Assembly: GCF_027563465.1 (NCBI RefSeq)
Contig: NZ_JAPFQA010000015.1
Span: forward strand, 61,145-125,144
DNA from: Mesorhizobium qingshengii
GTDB lineage: Bacteria; Pseudomonadota; Alphaproteobacteria; Rhizobiales; Rhizobiaceae
DNA length: 64,000 nt
Direction: 5' to 3'
In this document: positions 1 through 8,422 of the stretch, piece by piece
Numbering within the stretch: the stretch's first letter is position 1
Layout: each line of letters begins with the position of its first letter
Made by a program: the position numbers and the translations under genes
Notes under the pieces: generated by a model
What the model was told of the DNA's origin: nothing
The model's database searches: none
What the model saw: only the letters and a program-made list of their open reading frames with translations

Positions 1-410
1 GCGAGGAACCCGGCCTCGGGCGCCAGGATGAAGCGGAAGGCGAGCGCCAGCGCCGGCGCGGCGATGCCATAGGGCCAGATCAGCACCACGCGATAGAAAC
101 GCGAGCCGGTAAGCTGCCGATCCGTCAGCGCCGCGAGCACCAGCGCGATGAACATCGCAAGCCCGGTGCTGATGCCGGCAAAGACAAGGCTGGCGGTGAT
201 CGAGTTCCAGTAATCGGCGCTGGACAGGATCGAGCGGAAATTGTCGAGCCCGACCCAGATGTTGCCACCACCCCAAGGCTGCTGCAGCGTCAGCGACCAG
301 TAGACCGCCTGACCCGCCGGCCAGTAGAAGAACGTGAAGATCAGGAGGAGCTGAGGCACCGCGAAAAGGATGCCGATTGTCCACCTGCTGAAGGTAACGC
401 GCTTTTCCAT
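1..410 (-). CDS. ugpA: sn-glycerol-3-phosphate ABC transporter permease UgpA (partial, 3' end beyond window)
   Basis: This is an inner-membrane permease subunit of a MalF/UgpA-type ABC importer; only the first 136 codons are present because the gene runs off the left edge. The protein starts MEKRVTFSRWTIGILFAVPQ. The first membrane segment lies near residues 12-30, followed by a periplasmic stretch with the WVGLDNFRSIL motif typical of UgpA, then further membrane segments. It lies 159 bases downstream of ugpB on the same strand, as in rhizobial ugpBAEC operons, so ugpE and ugpC are expected to the left. The substrate assignment rests mainly on the neighbouring binding protein. Confidence 0.88.
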   Translation of the reverse strand, partial: MEKRVTFSRWTIGILFAVPQLLLIFTFFYWPAGQAVYWSLTLQQPWGGGNIWVGLDNFRSILSSADYWNSITASLVFAGISTGLAMFIALVLAALTDRQLTGSRFYRVVLIWPYGIAAPALALAFRFILAPEAGFL

Positions 411-486
411 CGGTCCGCCGATGCCGCCTGGCGGCCAGCTTGGAGCAAGGTGAGATTAATTACGAAATGGCCGCCCGTCGACCCAA

Positions 487-534
487 GCATGACCCCGAAA
501 AGTGGAAACCTGTTTTCGGAGAGATCATGCTCGG
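487..534. repeat. Short palindromic intergenic repeat, family A, copy 1
   Basis: This element lies between ugpB and ugpA. It begins gcatgaccccgaaaagtgg, has ttttcgg in the middle and ends gatcatgctc. It matches, in the opposite orientation, the repeat at 15433-15484 (shared blocks ccgaaaagtg, ggttttcgga-like and catcatgctc-like). Its ends are inverted (gcatga/tcatgc). It resembles short mobile palindromes seen many times in Mesorhizobium genomes. Within an operon it could act on mRNA stability, but that is inference. Confidence 0.7.
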
Positions 535-569
535 ACAAGACTCGGCGGGCGGCCGTGTGGATCCCGCGA

Positions 570-1922
570 TCAGGGCAGCATCTTGCCCGGGTAGGTCTGC
601 TGGAAGCGGTCGAGGATGGCGTCGCCGTTCTTGACCAGCGTATCGAGGCCTTCCTGGACGCTGACCTTGTTGGCGAAGATCGCCTGCATCTGCGTGCCGA
701 ACTCGGCGCGGATCTGGGTGAAGTTGCCCAGCCGGATGCCACGGGTGATTTCGGTCGGCTCCGAGGCAGTCAGGCTGGCGATCGCGGTTTCGCGGCCCTT
801 GTAGGGCGCCTTGTCGTAGAAACCGTTGGACTTCATGTAGTCGAAGCCCGACTTGGTCACCGGGATGTAGCCGGTGTTGGTCGACCAGAACAGCGCGGTC
901 TTGGGATCGTGGATGAAGTTGAGGAACGCGGCCGCGCCCTTGTATTCCGCATCCGACTTGCCGGAGAGAACCCACAGCGAAGCGCCGCCGACGAGCGAAT
1001 TCTTGCGCTCGGTACCGGCATAGACCGGCAGCTCTGCGACACCCCAGTTCATGCCTTCCTTCTGCGTCTTGCCGACGGTGCCGTGATCGCCGACCGAGGT
1101 CATGATCACCTGGCAGGTGCCGGAAGCGAAGGCCTGGACCATGTCCTGGCCAAGGTCCTTGGACTTGATCTTGATAAGGCCGGCGTCATACCACTTCTTC
1201 AGATCGGTGACGTACTGCACGAACTTGGTCTTGTTGACTTCGAGACGGGCGTCGAGGCCGTCATAGCCATTGTTCTTGGTCGCGATCGGCTGGTTGTGGA
1301 GGGCCGAGAACTGCTCCATCAGCTGCCAGCTTTCGTTGGCCGAGATGTTGATCGCCATCGGGCAATCGTAACCGGCGTCCTTCATCGCCTTGAGGTCGGC
1401 GCCGACATCTTCCCAGGTCTTCGGCGCCTCGGTCTTGCCGATCTTGGCGAAGGCATCCTTGTTCCAGTACATCAGCGCCGTCGAGGAATTGAACGGGAAC
1501 GACAGCATCTCGCCCTTCGACGTCGCGTAGTAGCGCGCGATGCCAGGGAAATAGTCTGCGTAGTCGATCTTGTAGCCGTTTTCCTCCATCAGCTTGTCGG
1601 CCGGCTTGTAGGCGCCCGACAGCATCATGGTGGCGGTGCCGACGTCATAGACCTGGACGATGGCGGGCTGCTTGCCGGCGCGGAAGGCGGCGATGGTGTT
1701 CTGCAGCGTGGCGTCGTAGTTGCCCTGGCTGGTGCAGACGACTTCATAGTCGGACTGCGAGGCGTTGAAGTTCTTGCACAGCGTGTCGACAACGCGTGCG
1801 AGGTCGCCCGAAAGGCCGAACCAGAAGTCGAATTTTACCGGCTCTGCAAAGGCAGGCATCGCCAGCGCGGTGCTGAGCGCGCCAGCGGCAAGGGCAGCAA
1901 AGCCCCGCTTGATGATCGTCAT
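570..1922 (-). CDS. ugpB: sn-glycerol-3-phosphate ABC transporter substrate-binding protein UgpB
   Basis: This is the periplasmic solute-binding protein of the glycerol-3-phosphate importer, 450 aa. An N-terminal Sec signal peptide (about residues 1-26, ending AMPAFA) precedes a family 1 extracellular solute-binding domain with the opening VKFDFWFGLSGDLA, close to E. coli UgpB (FWHSM-type opening, about 438 aa). The FPFNSSTALMYWNKDAF block near residue 145 and the C-terminal block WSTNTGYIPVTKSGF are characteristic. It is first in the operon with ugpA downstream. In enterobacteria and rhizobia ugp is controlled by PhoB under phosphate starvation. Upstream I see only one half-site (CTGTCAC on the minus strand near 2000), not a full Pho box. 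Confidence 0.93.
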   Translation of the reverse strand: MTIIKRGFAALAAGALSTALAMPAFAEPVKFDFWFGLSGDLARVVDTLCKNFNASQSDYEVVCTSQGNYDATLQNTIAAFRAGKQPAIVQVYDVGTATMMLSGAYKPADKLMEENGYKIDYADYFPGIARYYATSKGEMLSFPFNSSTALMYWNKDAFAKIGKTEAPKTWEDVGADLKAMKDAGYDCPMAINISANESWQLMEQFSALHNQPIATKNNGYDGLDARLEVNKTKFVQYVTDLKKWYDAGLIKIKSKDLGQDMVQAFASGTCQVIMTSVGDHGTVGKTQKEGMNWGVAELPVYAGTERKNSLVGGASLWVLSGKSDAEYKGAAAFLNFIHDPKTALFWSTNTGYIPVTKSGFDYMKSNGFYDKAPYKGRETAIASLTASEPTEITRGIRLGNFTQIRAEFGTQMQAIFANKVSVQEGLDTLVKNGDAILDRFQQTYPGKMLP

Positions 1923-2160
1923 GATTTCTTCCCTCTTGAGTGGCTGTTGACAAGGGTCTTGCGCAAGTCCTTGCCCGCTCTCTTAGAGAAGGTATGTGAC
2001 AGTTCTGTTGTGGCCTTTCGGGCCTGGGGACAGCCGTCTCTCCTCCCCTTCGGCGTTGCACCGGCACGAAAACGTCATACCGGCGCTTTAGGTAGTTGGG
2101 GCGGCTGCCGATGACGTAAAGACCGGAATGGCAGAGATGATTATCCGGCTAAGGGAATGA

Positions 2161-3201
2161 ATGAAGATGCTGGTGCAGCAGTTGACCCATGTGCCTGTCG
2201 CTGACCGGCAGGAGATGCGCGAAGGCCCGCGTGACAGCACCACGCATCTGCGGCATGCCGCCGCCATTCCAGCACTTGGCGAGATCGAGATCGGCGGCAA
2301 GGCGTCACGCAAGAACGCCGGCGACGCCTTGAAGGTGGTGACCTGGAACGTCGAGCGGCTCCGCCATGGCGATGCGATCGCGGCAACGCTTGGCGGGCTG
2401 GCGCCCGACGTCGTTCTGCTGTCCGAGGTCGACAAGGGCATGGCCCGCTCCGGCAATAGCCATCCCCTCGGCGTGCTGGCCGACCGGCTTGGCCATGCCT
2501 ATGCCTATGGCGTCGAGTTCGTCGAGCTCGGCGGCGGCAACGAAGTGGAACGGTCGGCGACCGGCGCGGTCGAGAATGCCGAAGGCTTTCACGGCAATGC
2601 CGTGACCAGCGCCATCCCGCTGCTGCGCCCTTTCCTGGTACGCCTCGACGCGGCCGGCGGCTGGTTCCGGGCGGAGCGCGGCCAGCCCCGCATCGGCGGA
2701 CGCATGGCGATCGGCGGCCAGGTGCATATCCGCAACCGCAGGGTGACGGTCGTCTCGGTCCATCTTGAAAACCGCACTGATCCCGCCGGCCGAGCCATCC
2801 AGACCAGCCATCTCCTGGATGCCATCGACAAATACGACCCGGACGCGCCGGTGCTGCTGGGCGGTGACTTCAACACGCTGACCGCCAGCCATGAGGAACG
2901 CCATGACGACCCGATGGCGTGGAGGACGCGGATCGCTGCCGAACCGGACCGGTTGATCGAGGTCGAACACCATGAACCACTGTTCGCGGTGCTTGCCGAG
3001 CGAGGCTATGGCTGGCAGGCCGCCAACAACCTCGATCTGCCCACCCAGCGACGGGAACCCGGCACACCTGTTGGCCGCATCGACTGGTTTTTCACGCGCG
3101 GCCTTGTCGCAAGTCATCCGGCCGTTGTCCCGGCGGTGCTGCCGGATGGCAGCCCGAGCTCGGATCATGAGGCTCTGGCGGTAACCATTCGCATTGCGTG
3201 A
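2161..3201 (+). CDS. Endonuclease/exonuclease/phosphatase (EEP) family protein
   Basis: This 346 aa protein has the complete metal-dependent EEP hydrolase fold. The motifs are TWNVE at residues 61-65 with the metal-binding Asn and Glu, SEVDKGM near 88-94, GGDFNT at 234-239, RIDW near 310 and SSDHEA at about 333-338. The first ~55 residues show no motif and no clear signal peptide, so the product is probably cytoplasmic. Start 2161 is preceded by the purine-rich aaggga. The substrate cannot be told from sequence: the family includes phosphoesterases, sphingomyelinases and nucleases. It stands alone, with ugpB divergent upstream and the TlpA gene convergent downstream. Confidence 0.82.
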   Translation: MKMLVQQLTHVPVADRQEMREGPRDSTTHLRHAAAIPALGEIEIGGKASRKNAGDALKVVTWNVERLRHGDAIAATLGGLAPDVVLLSEVDKGMARSGNSHPLGVLADRLGHAYAYGVEFVELGGGNEVERSATGAVENAEGFHGNAVTSAIPLLRPFLVRLDAAGGWFRAERGQPRIGGRMAIGGQVHIRNRRVTVVSVHLENRTDPAGRAIQTSHLLDAIDKYDPDAPVLLGGDFNTLTASHEERHDDPMAWRTRIAAEPDRLIEVEHHEPLFAVLAERGYGWQAANNLDLPTQRREPGTPVGRIDWFFTRGLVASHPAVVPAVLPDGSPSSDHEALAVTIRIA

Positions 3202-3237
3202 CGCCGCAGACCGGCAGATGTCAGATGCTTGCCCGCC

Positions 3238-3918
3238 TCAGCCGCCCAGCGCCGTCTCGACCAGCCGTTTGGCGTCCGGTCCAGACCATTCGGCCGGGCC
3301 GTTCATATGGGCAACCAGGCAGCCTTCGCCATCGATCAGCATGGTGACCGGAAGGCCAAGCGCCAGGCCGCGCGTCTTGAGGTCGTTGAACAGCGCCATC
3401 GTCGAGTCCCTGTAGTAGCCGAGTGTCTCGACGCCGGTGTCCTTGAGGAACTTCCTTGGCTTCACATCGTCGCCGGCATCGACATTGACGGCGACCACCT
3501 GGAAGGCGTCGCTGCCCTTTTCCTTCTGCAACGCATCGAGCGCCGGCATTTCGGCGCGGCACGGCGCGCACCACGTCGCCCACAGATTGAGCAGAACCGT
3601 CTTTCCGGCATGGTCGGCGATCGTCATCGGCTTGCCGTCCGGGCCATTGAAGGCGAGGTTCTTCAGGGATTGCGGCGGATCGGCCGGCAAAAGTGCCGCG
3701 ACCTCGCCTGTCGCCGCGGCCGCGATCTTCTTGGCGCGGTCGCTCTTGGCGGCGCAGGCGACATCGTCCTTGCTGTCGCCGACCGCGACTTGGTTCGCGG
3801 CATTGTTGCCAGACCGGCTCTCGCTGACATATACCGCGACCGCGCCGGCCAGCACGCCCGCCACCAAGGCGGCGAGGATCAGGCGTGGGGCCGGGAAGAA
3901 TCTATTACCGTCTGCCAT
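3238..3918 (-). CDS. TlpA-family thiol:disulfide interchange protein
   Basis: This 226 aa membrane-anchored periplasmic thioredoxin-like protein has a single N-terminal membrane segment (about residues 12-32), then a linker, then an AhpC/TSA-Redoxin domain. The active site WCAPC is at about 116-120, inside the block LLNLWATWCAPCRAEMPALD. A conserved cis-proline region follows (GLPVTMLIDGEG). TlpA in Bradyrhizobium keeps cytochrome oxidase assembly thiols reduced; a similar role here is inferred from the family. I chose ATG at 3918 (MADGNRFF) because gagaaa precedes it; an in-frame GTG eight codons upstream at 3942 is a weaker alternative. It is divergent from argH with a 35-base gap. Confidence 0.87.
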   Translation of the reverse strand: MADGNRFFPAPRLILAALVAGVLAGAVAVYVSESRSGNNAANQVAVGDSKDDVACAAKSDRAKKIAAAATGEVAALLPADPPQSLKNLAFNGPDGKPMTIADHAGKTVLLNLWATWCAPCRAEMPALDALQKEKGSDAFQVVAVNVDAGDDVKPRKFLKDTGVETLGYYRDSTMALFNDLKTRGLALGLPVTMLIDGEGCLVAHMNGPAEWSGPDAKRLVETALGG

Positions 3919-3953
3919 TTTCTCAAAACTGCTCCGAAGCACGGGTTATAGCG

Positions 3954-5354
3954 ATGAGCGACAAGAAGACCAGCAACCAGATGTGGGGCGGACGTTTTGC
4001 CTCGGGTCCGGCCGCGATCATGGAAGCGATCAACGCGTCGATCTCGTTCGACCGCAAACTCTATGCGCAGGACATCAGAGGCTCGATCGCCCACAGCGAG
4101 ATGCTGGCGCAAACGGGCATTATTTCGACGGCCGATCAAGAAAAAATCGCTCACGGGCTGAACACGATTCTGAAAGAGATCGAAGCCGGCACGTTCGAGT
4201 TCTCGACCCGGCTGGAAGACATTCACATGAACATCGAGGCTCGCCTCGCCGACCTGATCGGGCCGGCGGCCGGGCGCCTGCACACCGCCCGCTCGCGCAA
4301 CGACCAGGTGGCTGTCGACTTGAGGTTGTGGGTCAAGGACGAGTGCTTTCGCGTCGCCGAGGCACTGAAAGGGCTGATCAAGGCGCTGCTGGAGCGGGCC
4401 GAGGAACATGCGGCGACCGTGATGCCTGGCTTTACCCATATGCAGGCAGCGCAGCCGGTGACCTTTGGCCATCACTGCATGGCCTATGTCGAGATGTTTT
4501 CGCGTGACCTGTCGCGCGTCCGCGACGCGATCGAACGCATGGATGAGAGCCCGCTCGGTGCCGCCGCGCTTGCCGGCACCAGCTTCCCGATCGACCGTCA
4601 CGGAACCGCCAAGGCGCTCGGCTTCCGCGAGCCGATGCGCAATTCGCTGGACAGCGTTTCGGATCGCGATTTCGCGCTGGAGTTCCTCGGCATGGCCGCG
4701 ATCTGCGCCACGCATTTGTCGCGGTTGGCCGAGGAGATCATCATCTGGTCGACGCCGCAGTTCGGCTTCGTCAGGCTCTCGGACAGCTTCTCCACCGGCT
4801 CCTCGATCATGCCGCAGAAGAAGAACCCCGACGCCGCCGAACTGGTGCGCGGCAAGACCGGCCGCGTCACCGGCCATCTTGTCGGCCTGCTGACGGTGAT
4901 GAAGGGCATGCCGCTGACCTATGGCAAGGACATGCAGGAAGACAAGGAATCGGTGTTCGATGCCGCCGAGACGCTCGACCTCATGCTGGCTGCGATGACC
5001 GGCATGGTCTCGGACATGACGGTGAACGCAGCGGCGATGAAAAAGGCCGCCGGCTCCGGCCATGCCACCGCGACCGACCTCGCCGACTGGCTGGTGCGGA
5101 CGCTCGGCCTGCCGTTCCGCGAGGCGCATCACGTCACCGGCCGGGCGGTGGCACTGGCGGAAGAGAAGAAGGTCGGGTTGGAGAAGCTTTCGCTGGAGGA
5201 TCTGCAGTCGATCAATCCTGGCATCACCGCGGATATATTTTCGGTGCTGGCGGTGCAGAACTCGGTCAAGAGCCGCACCAGTTTCGGTGGCACGGCCCCG
5301 TCCGAAGTCAGGAAGCAGATCCGCGCCTGGAAAAAGCGCATCGCAAAAGCGTGA
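3954..5354 (+). CDS. argH: Argininosuccinate lyase
   Basis: This enzyme cleaves argininosuccinate to arginine and fumarate, the last step of arginine synthesis; it acts in the cytosol as a homotetramer. The 466 aa length is normal. The start MSDKKTSNQMWGGRF is the standard opening, TARSRNDQ near residue 110 is the substrate-binding motif, and the fumarase/aspartase superfamily signature GSSIMPQKKNPD lies near 282-293 with the flexible catalytic Ser loop. A 23-codon upstream in-frame extension overlaps the divergent TlpA gene and is not part of the family. It is followed by a small lipoprotein gene and lysA on the same strand, a common alphaproteobacterial order. Confidence 0.97.
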   Translation: MSDKKTSNQMWGGRFASGPAAIMEAINASISFDRKLYAQDIRGSIAHSEMLAQTGIISTADQEKIAHGLNTILKEIEAGTFEFSTRLEDIHMNIEARLADLIGPAAGRLHTARSRNDQVAVDLRLWVKDECFRVAEALKGLIKALLERAEEHAATVMPGFTHMQAAQPVTFGHHCMAYVEMFSRDLSRVRDAIERMDESPLGAAALAGTSFPIDRHGTAKALGFREPMRNSLDSVSDRDFALEFLGMAAICATHLSRLAEEIIIWSTPQFGFVRLSDSFSTGSSIMPQKKNPDAAELVRGKTGRVTGHLVGLLTVMKGMPLTYGKDMQEDKESVFDAAETLDLMLAAMTGMVSDMTVNAAAMKKAAGSGHATATDLADWLVRTLGLPFREAHHVTGRAVALAEEKKVGLEKLSLEDLQSINPGITADIFSVLAVQNSVKSRTSFGGTAPSEVRKQIRAWKKRIAKA

Positions 5355-5447
5355 TGCCGGATATCGCGATCAGCAATATCCGGGGTGCAATACGCCGAGA
5401 ACTCGGCTAAAAGCGGCGGCTGGCAAAAGTTTCGGACGGATGGATCG

Positions 5448-5654
5448 ATGACCGGAAGCAGGATTTTGGTGACGCTGACGCTGCTGATGGCAATTGCGGC
5501 CGTCTCGGCCTGCGGCCGGAGGGGAGCTCTGGACACGCCTTATGAGGCAGCCGTGCAAGCGCGCAAGGATGCCTCGAAGGCCCACCAGCCCGTGCCACCA
5601 GAGCCGGAAAAACCGGTCGAGGACAAGAAGTTCATCCTCGACCCGCTGATCTAG
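5448..5654 (+). CDS. Small LptM/YifL-like lipoprotein
   Basis: This is a 68 aa lipoprotein. After MTGSRILVTLTLLMAIAAVSACG the lipobox AVSACG places the lipidated Cys near residue 25, followed by GRRGALDTP. That CGR(K/R)G.L..P pattern is the mark of the LptM (YifL) family, which in E. coli helps mature the LptD/LptE outer-membrane LPS translocon. The rest is a Pro/Glu/Lys-rich tail ending FILDPLI, a conserved ending in rhizobial homologues. It sits between argH and lysA, a position conserved in proteobacteria (E. coli yifL lies near dapF/lysA-type genes). ATG 5448 was preferred over upstream in-frame starts because it places the signal peptide at the N-terminus. Confidence 0.8.
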   Translation: MTGSRILVTLTLLMAIAAVSACGRRGALDTPYEAAVQARKDASKAHQPVPPEPEKPVEDKKFILDPLI

Positions 5655-5722
5655 AAGCCGATGAGACTGGGTTTCTTTCTGAACCCGATCTCACCGTGCT
5701 CCAACTTTCCGGAACCATCCCC

Positions 5723-6991
5723 GTGAACCATTTCGACTACCGCGACGGCGTACTGCATGCCGAGGACGTGGCTATCCCTGATATCGCCGCACAGGTTGGC
5801 ACGCCGTTCTACTGTTATTCGACGGCCACCTTGACCAGGCACTACCGGGTGTTTGCCCAAGCCCTTGCCGGGCTCGACGCGCTGGTCTGCTACGCCATGA
5901 AGGCCAATTCCAACCAGGCGGTTCTGAGAACGCTGGCCAGGCTCGGCGCCGGCGCCGACGTGGTGTCGGAAGGCGAATTGCGCCGGGCGCTGGCCGCCGG
6001 CATTCCGGCCAGCAAGATCCTGTTCTCGGGCGTCGGCAAGACCGCGCGCGAAATGGACTTTGCGCTGACGGCTGGCATCCTCTGCTTCAACGTCGAATCC
6101 GAGCCTGAACTCGAACTCTTGTCGGCGCGTGCCGCGGCACTTGGCAAGGTGGCGTCGATCTCGCTGCGCATCAATCCCGACGTCGACGCCAGGACCCACA
6201 AGAAGATCTCCACCGGCAAGGCCGAGAACAAGTTCGGCATCCCGCGGCAGAGGGCGCGGCAGGTCTATGCCCGCGCGGCTAAGCTTCCGGGCATCAGGGT
6301 CACCGGAATAGACACCCATATCGGCAGCCAGATCACCGAGCTGCAGCCCTTCGACGACGCCTTCGCGCTGCTTGTCGACCTGGTCGGCGCGCTGCGCGCC
6401 GATGGCCACGCCATCGAGCATGTCGATCTCGGCGGCGGCCTCGGCATTCCCTATCGCGTCGACAACAACCCGCCTCCACTCCCCGACGCTTATGCCCAGA
6501 TCGTCAGGAAGCATGTCACCAAGCTCGGGCTCAAGGTGATGTTCGAGCCAGGCCGGCTGATCGTCGGCAATGCCGGCATCCTCGTCTCGGAAGTGATCTT
6601 CGTGAAGGAAGGCGACGCGAAGAACTTCCTCGTCGTCGACGCTGCCATGAACGACCTCATCCGGCCGACGCTCTACGACGCCTTCCACGACATCCGCCCG
6701 GTGGTGCAACCGCCGGCCGACACACCGCGCATGATGGTCGATGTGGTGGGCCCGGTCTGCGAAACCGGGGACTATCTCGGCCTCGACCGCGATCTGCCGA
6801 GGCTGAAGGCTGGCGACCTGATTGCCGTTTCCACCGCCGGCGCCTATGGCGCGGTGCAGGCCGGCACCTACAACACCCGCCTGCTGGTGCCCGAGGTGCT
6901 GGTCGACGGCGACCGCTTCCACGTCGTGCGTCCGCGCCTGACCTATGACGATCTGATCGGGCTGGATTCCGTGCCCGACTGGCTTGCATAG
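5723..6991 (+). CDS. lysA: Diaminopimelate decarboxylase
   Basis: This PLP enzyme decarboxylates meso-diaminopimelate to L-lysine, the last step of lysine synthesis. It is 422 aa with an N-terminal alanine-racemase-like barrel and a C-terminal beta domain. The PLP lysine is K60 in YAMKANSNQ; the HIGSQI motif lies near residue 200, the glycine-rich phosphate-binding GGGLG near 240, EPGR near 277, and the catalytic CETGD at about 346-350. The start is GTG 5723 (MNHFDYRDG), preceded by ggaa at a good distance; an in-frame GTG at 5696 would add nine residues not usual in the family. It follows argH and the small lipoprotein on the same strand. Confidence 0.95.
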   Translation: MNHFDYRDGVLHAEDVAIPDIAAQVGTPFYCYSTATLTRHYRVFAQALAGLDALVCYAMKANSNQAVLRTLARLGAGADVVSEGELRRALAAGIPASKILFSGVGKTAREMDFALTAGILCFNVESEPELELLSARAAALGKVASISLRINPDVDARTHKKISTGKAENKFGIPRQRARQVYARAAKLPGIRVTGIDTHIGSQITELQPFDDAFALLVDLVGALRADGHAIEHVDLGGGLGIPYRVDNNPPPLPDAYAQIVRKHVTKLGLKVMFEPGRLIVGNAGILVSEVIFVKEGDAKNFLVVDAAMNDLIRPTLYDAFHDIRPVVQPPADTPRMMVDVVGPVCETGDYLGLDRDLPRLKAGDLIAVSTAGAYGAVQAGTYNTRLLVPEVLVDGDRFHVVRPRLTYDDLIGLDSVPDWLA

Positions 6992-7012
6992 AGGGCGCCC
7001 TACGCCTCGGTG

Positions 7013-7315
7013 CTACAGCCGGCTCTGGATGAGCGCCCTGGTGTCGGCGATCCTGTCCTCGTCGCGGCGGTAGAACGTCCATTGCTTGATGCGCCTGGTT
7101 CGCAACAGGCCGGCCTGGGTGAGCACGCGCATATGCTCGCTGAGCGTCGCTTGCGTGATGCCGAGCTTCTCGGCAATCGACAGCGCGCAAACGCCGTCCT
7201 CGACGAGATCGCCGTCGACCTGGCGAGGGAAATGCGCGCGCGGATCCTTGAGCCAATCGAGGATCTGCAGCCTGCGCTCATTGGCGATCGCCTTGAAGAC
7301 ATCGACCTCTTGCAT
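7013..7315 (-). CDS. ArsR-family winged-helix transcriptional regulator
   Basis: This 100 aa single-domain repressor has a winged helix with the recognition helix around residues 53-66 (ITQATLSEHMRVL) followed by the wing RTRRIKQWTFYRRDE. The opening DVFKAIANERRLQILDWL is typical of ArsR/SmtB proteins. No CxC metal-binding motif is visible in alpha-3 and only one Cys (in GVCALSI) is present, so metal sensing is not supported. It is divergent from the threonine/serine dehydratase gene with a 50-base shared control region containing the AT-rich aagttactaattact, a candidate operator. Regulation of that neighbour is inferred from the arrangement. Confidence 0.85.
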   Translation of the reverse strand: MQEVDVFKAIANERRLQILDWLKDPRAHFPRQVDGDLVEDGVCALSIAEKLGITQATLSEHMRVLTQAGLLRTRRIKQWTFYRRDEDRIADTRALIQSRL

Positions 7316-7365
7316 TTAGGAATTTTGCCAAGTTACTAATTACTGTCAACCCCAGGGAGGTATCG

Positions 7366-8307
7366 ATGTCGCAGGGCAACACGATCACACGCGAACGTAT
7401 TGCCGCGATGGAACCGCGCATCCGCCCCTATGTGCGCCACACGCCGGTGCTGCGCGTCGACATGGCCGACTTCGACCGCACGCCGCTGGCGGTCGACCTG
7501 AAGCTCGAATGCCTGCAGCATTCCGGCTCGTTCAAGGCGCGCGGCGCCTTCACCAACCTCCTGGAACGGCCGGTTCCCGAAGCCGGCGTCGTCGCCGCTT
7601 CGGGCGGCAACCATGGCGCCGCCGTCGCCTATGCCGCCATGCGGCTTGGCCACAAGGCAACCATCTTCGTTCCCGAGGTGAGCCCGCCGGCCAAGCTGGA
7701 ACGGATCCGCGGCTACGGCGCTGAACTGATCGTCGGCGGTGCTCGCTACGCCGAGGCGCTGGCCGCCAGCGAACGCTTCGCCGAGGAAACCGGTGCCTTG
7801 CAGATCCATGCCTTCAACCAGGAGGAAACGCTTGTCGGCCAGGGCACGCTTGGGCTGGAAATCGAGAGCGATCTGCCCGATATCGACACGCTGCTGGTCG
7901 CCGTCGGCGGCGGCGGACTGATCGGCGGCATCGCCGCCTGGTTTGCCGGCCGCATCCGCATCATCGCCGTCGAGCCGGAAGCGGCGCCGACGCTTCATCG
8001 CGCCTTCGAGGCAGGACGGCCCGTCGACGCCCCGGCCGAGGGCATCGCCGCCGATTCGCTGGCGCCCAAGCGCGTCGGCGAGATGATGTTCCCGATCGCC
8101 GAGGCCTTTGTCGAGCGCTCCATCCTGGTCAGCGATGACGACATCATCGCCGCGCAGAAGGCGCTGTGGAACCGGGTGCGTATCATCTCCGAGCCGGGTG
8201 GCGCCGCCGCGTTCGCGGCCGTGCTGTCCGGGCGCTACGCACCGGAACCCGGTGAACGGGTCGCGGTGCTGGTCTGCGGCGCGAACGCGAATCCCGCGAC
8301 CTTCTGA
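7366..8307 (+). CDS. Threonine/serine dehydratase (PLP-dependent)
   Basis: This is a fold-type II PLP enzyme of 313 aa that probably deaminates L-threonine and/or L-serine to the 2-oxo acid and ammonia. The PLP lysine is K57 in SGSFKARGA, followed by ASGGNHGAAVAYA near residues 78-90 and the phosphate-binding glycine loop GGGGLIGG near 181-188. It lacks the C-terminal ACT-like regulatory domain of biosynthetic IlvA (about 500 aa), so it resembles catabolic threonine dehydratases or serine racemase-like enzymes. It starts behind an excellent ribosome site, agggagg. It is divergent from an ArsR regulator, which may control it. Confidence 0.85.
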   Translation: MSQGNTITRERIAAMEPRIRPYVRHTPVLRVDMADFDRTPLAVDLKLECLQHSGSFKARGAFTNLLERPVPEAGVVAASGGNHGAAVAYAAMRLGHKATIFVPEVSPPAKLERIRGYGAELIVGGARYAEALAASERFAEETGALQIHAFNQEETLVGQGTLGLEIESDLPDIDTLLVAVGGGGLIGGIAAWFAGRIRIIAVEPEAAPTLHRAFEAGRPVDAPAEGIAADSLAPKRVGEMMFPIAEAFVERSILVSDDDIIAAQKALWNRVRIISEPGGAAAFAAVLSGRYAPEPGERVAVLVCGANANPATF

Positions 8308-8422
8308 CCGCAACCGCCGGGGCGGGCTTCACTTTTTTGGAACCGCCTCGCCTTTGCCGTGTTTGCTGGTATTCTTCGAGTCGTGAGGCATGGGCTATCC
8401 TGCCCGCCCCATGGAAGGGCCG

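Noticed and set aside
1981..2030. Pho box upstream of ugpB
   Set aside because: Only one half-site (CTGTCAC on the minus strand) is convincing; the 11-base partner does not match, so a full PhoB site was not called.
450..2114. Long plus-strand open frame (554 aa) opposite ugpB
   Set aside because: ugpB on the minus strand has a signal peptide and a full solute-binding domain; this frame has no domain, and long antisense frames are expected in high-GC DNA.
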